Assembly (NCBI RefSeq): GCF_902459555.1
Contig: NZ_CABPSM010000017.1
Span: forward strand, 43,952 to 107,951
Direction: 5' to 3'
Origin: Pandoraea horticolens
GTDB lineage: Bacteria; Pseudomonadota; Gammaproteobacteria; Burkholderiales; Burkholderiaceae
Length of the DNA stretch: 64,000 nucleotides
Below, piece by piece: positions 61,101 to 64,000 of this stretch (the first letter of the stretch is position 1; the number at the start of each line of letters is the position of its first letter). A model generated the notes under the pieces. It made no database searches. It saw only the letters and a list, made by a program, of their open reading frames with translations, and was not told where the DNA came from. The position numbers were made by a program, and so were the translations under genes.

Positions 61101-62420
61101 TCAGCCTGCGGCAAGTTCGGTACGGGTGCGGCCTTGCCCGCCGGGGCGGCCACGATAAAGCGCCAGCGTCGCGCAGATTGCGCACAACGCAGCGAAGCTC
61201 ATCCAGTAACCCGGTGCGGCCTTGTCGCCCGTGGCGTGGATCAGATACGTCGACAATGCGGGCGTGAAGCCGCCGAAAATCGCCGTCGCCAGGCTATAGG
61301 CCAGCGAGAATCCGGCCACGCGCACGTCTGGCGGCATGATTTCGGTGAGCGCCGGGATCATCGCGCCGTTGTACATACCGTACAGGAACGAGAGCCACAG
61401 CAACGCGATCAGCATGCGCGTGAAGCTCGGTGCCTGCACGAGGAACGACAGGACCGGATAGGCACTCACCAGCGTGAGGCCCGCGAAGAGCAGCAGCACC
61501 GGACGACGGCCAATGCGGTCCGAGAGCGTGCCGCCGATCGGCAGCCAGATGAAGTTCGACACGCCCACGCACAGCGTGACGAGCAGCGCATCGGCGCTCG
61601 AGAGGTGCAACACGCTCTTGCCGAACGTCGGCGCGTAGACGGTAATCAGGTAGAACGCCGTCGTGGTCAGCGCCACGAGCATCGTGCCGCCGAGCACCAC
61701 GCCGGCATTGGCGGCCATCGAACGGAACACTTCGCCGACCGACGGGTGACGCTTGCGTTGCTTGAACTCCTCGCTCTCCTGAAGCGAGCGGCGCAGCACG
61801 AAGATCACCGGCACAATCATGCAGCCCACGAGGAACGGCAGGCGCCAGCCCCACGAGGCGATCTCTTGCGCCGTCAGTGTGAGCGAGAGCACAAAGCCAA
61901 GGCCCGCCGAGACCACGATGGCAACCTGTTGGCTCGCCGACTGCCAGCTCGTGTAGAAGCCCTTACGGCCCGGCGTGGCGATTTCCGCCAGATACACGGA
62001 CACACCGCCCAGTTCGGCACCGGCCGAGAAACCTTGCAGCAGACGGCCGATCAGCACCAGCACCGGCGCTGCCAGACCGATGGTTTCGTAGCCCGGCACG
62101 AAGGCGATGAGAATGGTGCCGCTCGCCATGATGGCCAGCGTGGTGACCAGCCCTTTGCGACGGCCAACGTTATCGATGTACGCGCCCAGCACGATGGCGC
62201 CGAGCGGGCGCATCAGGAAACCCGCGCCGAAAACGGCAAAGGTCAGCATGAGCGATGCGAACTCGCTGTCCGTCGGGAAGAAGACGCGAGAGATCTGGGT
62301 GGCGTAGAAACCGAACAGGAAGAAATCGAACTGCTCGAGGAAGTTGCCGGCCGTCACGCGCAGAACCGCGCCGGCTTTCGATGGGCGACGCGAAACCGCG
62401 TCTTGGGGGCGCTGTGACAT
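61101..62420 (-). CDS. MHS-family tricarboxylate/H+ symporter (TcuC/citrate-like)
   Basis: This 439-aa, 12-helix permease has [20 protein letters not shown] in helix 1, [12 protein letters not shown] between helices 2 and 3 and [20 protein letters not shown], the metabolite:H+ symporter signature of CitA/TcuC proteins. It imports citrate, tricarballylate or aconitate with protons. GGAGACAGGGT precedes the ATG at 62420. It is divergent from a LysR gene and lies 11 bp from the ModA-like gene, so the two are one operon. Confidence 0.88.
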   Translation of the reverse strand: MSQRPQDAVSRRPSKAGAVLRVTAGNFLEQFDFFLFGFYATQISRVFFPTDSEFASLMLTFAVFGAGFLMRPLGAIVLGAYIDNVGRRKGLVTTLAIMASGTILIAFVPGYETIGLAAPVLVLIGRLLQGFSAGAELGGVSVYLAEIATPGRKGFYTSWQSASQQVAIVVSAGLGFVLSLTLTAQEIASWGWRLPFLVGCMIVPVIFVLRRSLQESEEFKQRKRHPSVGEVFRSMAANAGVVLGGTMLVALTTTAFYLITVYAPTFGKSVLHLSSADALLVTLCVGVSNFIWLPIGGTLSDRIGRRPVLLLFAGLTLVSAYPVLSFLVQAPSFTRMLIALLWLSFLYGMYNGAMIPALTEIMPPDVRVAGFSLAYSLATAIFGGFTPALSTYLIHATGDKAAPGYWMSFAALCAICATLALYRGRPGGQGRTRTELAAG

Positions 62421-62728
62421 ACCCTGTCTCCGTTTTGCTTGCGGCCCGGGGGATCGGGCCACCAATGAATCGTCGCATTGCGTCTCTGCCAGGGACGTGT
62501 CGAACCGTCACGGACGCTTTTTTGAAGTCGCCAATGGTGCGCCGGAAGTTCCCCGGTTGTGAATTGCAAGTTTTGGAAAGATTGATGCACATATGCTATC
62601 AATCGTACGATGCTAATGCGCCTACCGAGCGGTAACACGTTACACTCTGCGCCACGCCCGAACCTGCGGCGGTCCCCCGGTGTCCGGGCCGCGTGCGGCG
62701 CTTGCCCGACTTTCATCCCTCCAATGTC
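62421..62728. promoter_or_regulatory. Divergent regulatory region between symporter and LysR genes
   Basis: This 308-bp region holds an AT-rich stretch around 62520-62640. ATCGTACGAT is a perfect palindrome at 62602-62611, and GTAAC-AC-GTTAC another at 62632-62643. A second GTAAC-N5-GTTAC occurs at 63681-63695 beyond the LysR gene. These may be LysR sites; no other feature is visible. Confidence 0.4.
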
Positions 62729-63655
62729 ATGGCGATCAATTTCGATCTGAACGATTTGCAGGCCTTTCGCGCGGTGGCGCAACTCGCGAGCTTTCGCCGC
62801 GCGGCCGAAGCCATTCACCTCTCGCAGCCTGCGCTCTCACGCCGCATCGACAAGCTCGAGGAGGCGCTGGGCGTCAAGCTCTTCGAGCGCAGCACGCGAC
62901 GCGTGGCGCTCACTAACGTCGGGCGCGCGTTTGCGCGCGATGCCGAACGGATTCTCGACGATCTGGATAACGCGCTGCTGGGGATTCGAGACGTGGCGTC
63001 GTCGAGCCTCGGGCACGTGACCATCGCCTGTGTACCGTCTGCCGCGTATTACTTCATGCCGCAGGTGATCTCGCGCTACCACCGGGCGTATCCGCGCATC
63101 CGCATCTCCGTGCTCGACGCCAGCGCCAACGAGGTGCTTGCCGCCGTGGTGAACGGCGATGCTGATTTCGGGTTGAATTTCATCGGCAGTCAGGAGCCGA
63201 ACATCGAGTTCAGGCTCCTGCTGCAGGAGCGTTACGTGGCGGCGTGCCGGCGCGACCATCCGCTCGCCGGCAAGAAGCGGGTGACGTGGCGAGAGCTTTA
63301 CGAGTACGACTACATCACCGTCGGGAAGGCCTCAGGTAACCGCCTGCTGCTCGATCAGGCGCTGACGGCGCTGCCGCAACGCCCGCCGAGTATCTGCGAG
63401 ACACAGCATGTGACGACGATGCTCGGACTGGTCGAGGCGGGGCTGGGCGTGGCGGCCGTGCCAACGATGGCGATGCCGGGCGGCGACCATCCGTTGCTCA
63501 CGAGCGTGCCGCTGGTCGATCCCGTGGTGACGCGGCGCGTCGGCATGATCCGGAGCAAGGCGCGGCCGCTCTCGCCCGCAGCCACCCAGTTGTATCGCTA
63601 TGTGGCCGAGATGAAGGTGCCGTCGCGGCGCCGTGCGGGCAGCGAGGCCGTATAG
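62729..63655 (+). CDS. LysR-family transcriptional regulator
   Basis: This 308-aa protein begins MAINFDLNDLQAFRAVAQLA and has the helix-turn-helix FRRAAEAIHLSQPALSRRID (~24-43), then VKLFERSTRRVALT. The effector domain spans ~95-300. It is divergent from the symporter/isomerase operon and probably activates it in response to aconitate or a related tricarboxylate. A longer start at ATG 62693 is possible, but family proteins start near this Met. Confidence 0.92.
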   Translation: MAINFDLNDLQAFRAVAQLASFRRAAEAIHLSQPALSRRIDKLEEALGVKLFERSTRRVALTNVGRAFARDAERILDDLDNALLGIRDVASSSLGHVTIACVPSAAYYFMPQVISRYHRAYPRIRISVLDASANEVLAAVVNGDADFGLNFIGSQEPNIEFRLLLQERYVAACRRDHPLAGKKRVTWRELYEYDYITVGKASGNRLLLDQALTALPQRPPSICETQHVTTMLGLVEAGLGVAAVPTMAMPGGDHPLLTSVPLVDPVVTRRVGMIRSKARPLSPAATQLYRYVAEMKVPSRRRAGSEAV

Positions 63656-63788
63656 CCGAATCGCAGCGAACGCACGCAAGGTAACATTTCGTTACTGACC
63701 TTACGAGAAGTGAAACATTGAGGTAGTGGCGGCGAGACGATGCGTCTTTATACTTGCCTCGCGTTCATTCGAATCCACTTCAAGACTC

Positions 63789-64000
63789 ATGCTCAAGCGA
63801 ATTTTCCCGATGGTGGTGATCGCCGCCGTGGTAGCAACGACTTCCCTGACGGCTTCGGCCAGTGATATGAACAATGCTCTTGGCGGCGCGCTAGGCGGCG
63901 TGGCGGGCGCGGCCGTGGGCGGTGCGCTTGGCGGCAGCACCGGTGCGGTGGTGGGAGGTGCGGTTGGCGGCGGCGCCGGCGGCGCGATCACGTCCAACCG
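63789..64000 (+). CDS. Glycine-zipper outer-membrane/periplasmic protein (truncated by window edge)
   Basis: About 70 residues are present and the frame is open at the right edge. A signal peptide MLKRIFPMVVIAAVVATTSL ends near ASA-SDM. The mature part is a repetitive glycine zipper, ALGGALGGVAGAAVGGALGG, and continues in the same style. Such segments associate with membranes in SlyB/OmpA-related lipoproteins; here no lipobox Cys is visible. A TATACT box at 63749-63754 is a possible -10 element. Confidence 0.75.
   Translation, partial: MLKRIFPMVVIAAVVATTSLTASASDMNNALGGALGGVAGAAVGGALGGSTGAVVGGAVGGGAGGAITSN

Overview
The window is high-GC DNA (my impression is low-to-mid sixties percent) that is densely coded, with short intergenic gaps, OmpC-type porin, LysR/IclR/GntR/AraC/TetR regulators beside catabolic operons, AAHS, ACS and MHS major-facilitator permeases and Liv-type ABC transporters. 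That combination suggests a betaproteobacterium of the Burkholderiales. Pandoraea or a close relative is my best guess, inferred from gene style and not from any database search. No insertion sequence, integrase, phage gene, CRISPR array or rRNA was found; the only stable RNAs are two tRNAs. The window cuts a LysR gene at its left edge and a glycine-zipper protein gene at its right edge.

Region 1 (1-11031) is a LysR-controlled catabolic operon. It holds an IlvD/Edd-type dehydratase, an AAHS permease, a TauD/TfdA-type 2-oxoglutarate dioxygenase, both subunits of an aconitase X enzyme, an FAD oxidoreductase, a second AAHS permease paralogous to the first, and a porin closed by a hairpin terminator. 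The substrate cannot be read from the sequence. The gene combination is unfamiliar to me and is the best candidate for an undescribed pathway. Region 2 (11041-26230) is mixed housekeeping and accessory material: Lrp plus DMT exporter, SDR plus divergent LysR, TetR plus SnoaL-like protein, YadG/YadH-type ABC exporter, GST, DJ-1/PfpI, GNAT, DUF1993, a NifQ-Mop molybdenum pair, DUF1275, VOC proteins, an AraC/DMT divergent pair and a YCII protein. Region 3 (26301-26615) is a complete minus-strand tRNA-Ala(GGC)/tRNA-Glu(TTC) unit with promoter and terminator.

Region 4 (26652-34755) is a GntR-controlled set on the minus strand: serine-glyoxylate-type aminotransferase, ACS permease, 1020-aa FAD/Fe-S D-2-hydroxyacid dehydrogenase and a D-threonine/3-hydroxyaspartate-type aldolase. 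It looks like hydroxy-acid and glyoxylate/glycine metabolism and partly resembles the beta-hydroxyaspartate cycle. Region 5 (35722-44504) is an IclR-controlled operon of a GabD-type semialdehyde dehydrogenase, a five-gene Liv-type ABC importer and an iron-dependent alcohol dehydrogenase. The natural inference is uptake of an omega-hydroxy acid such as 4-hydroxybutyrate and its oxidation via the semialdehyde to the dicarboxylate.

Region 6 (45855-57393) is an organosulfur locus transcribed outward from a common promoter region. Leftward lie an SfnB/DszC-like acyl-CoA-dehydrogenase-fold protein, a Gln-type thiol dioxygenase (3-mercaptopropionate dioxygenase-like) and a four-domain rhodanese. Rightward lie an LLM flavin monooxygenase, a class II aldolase, an SsuABC-like importer with an enlarged permease, a membrane-anchored cytochrome c and a second Tat-type binding protein. 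Region 7 (57515-64000) has a LysE exporter, DUF3820 protein, amidase, and a tcuC-like symporter followed by a ModA-like periplasmic protein that is more likely aconitate isomerase, with a divergent LysR regulator.

Near-perfect operator-like inverted or direct repeats sit in front of several regulator genes (Lrp, LysR, TetR, GntR, IclR) and give direct, testable regulatory predictions.
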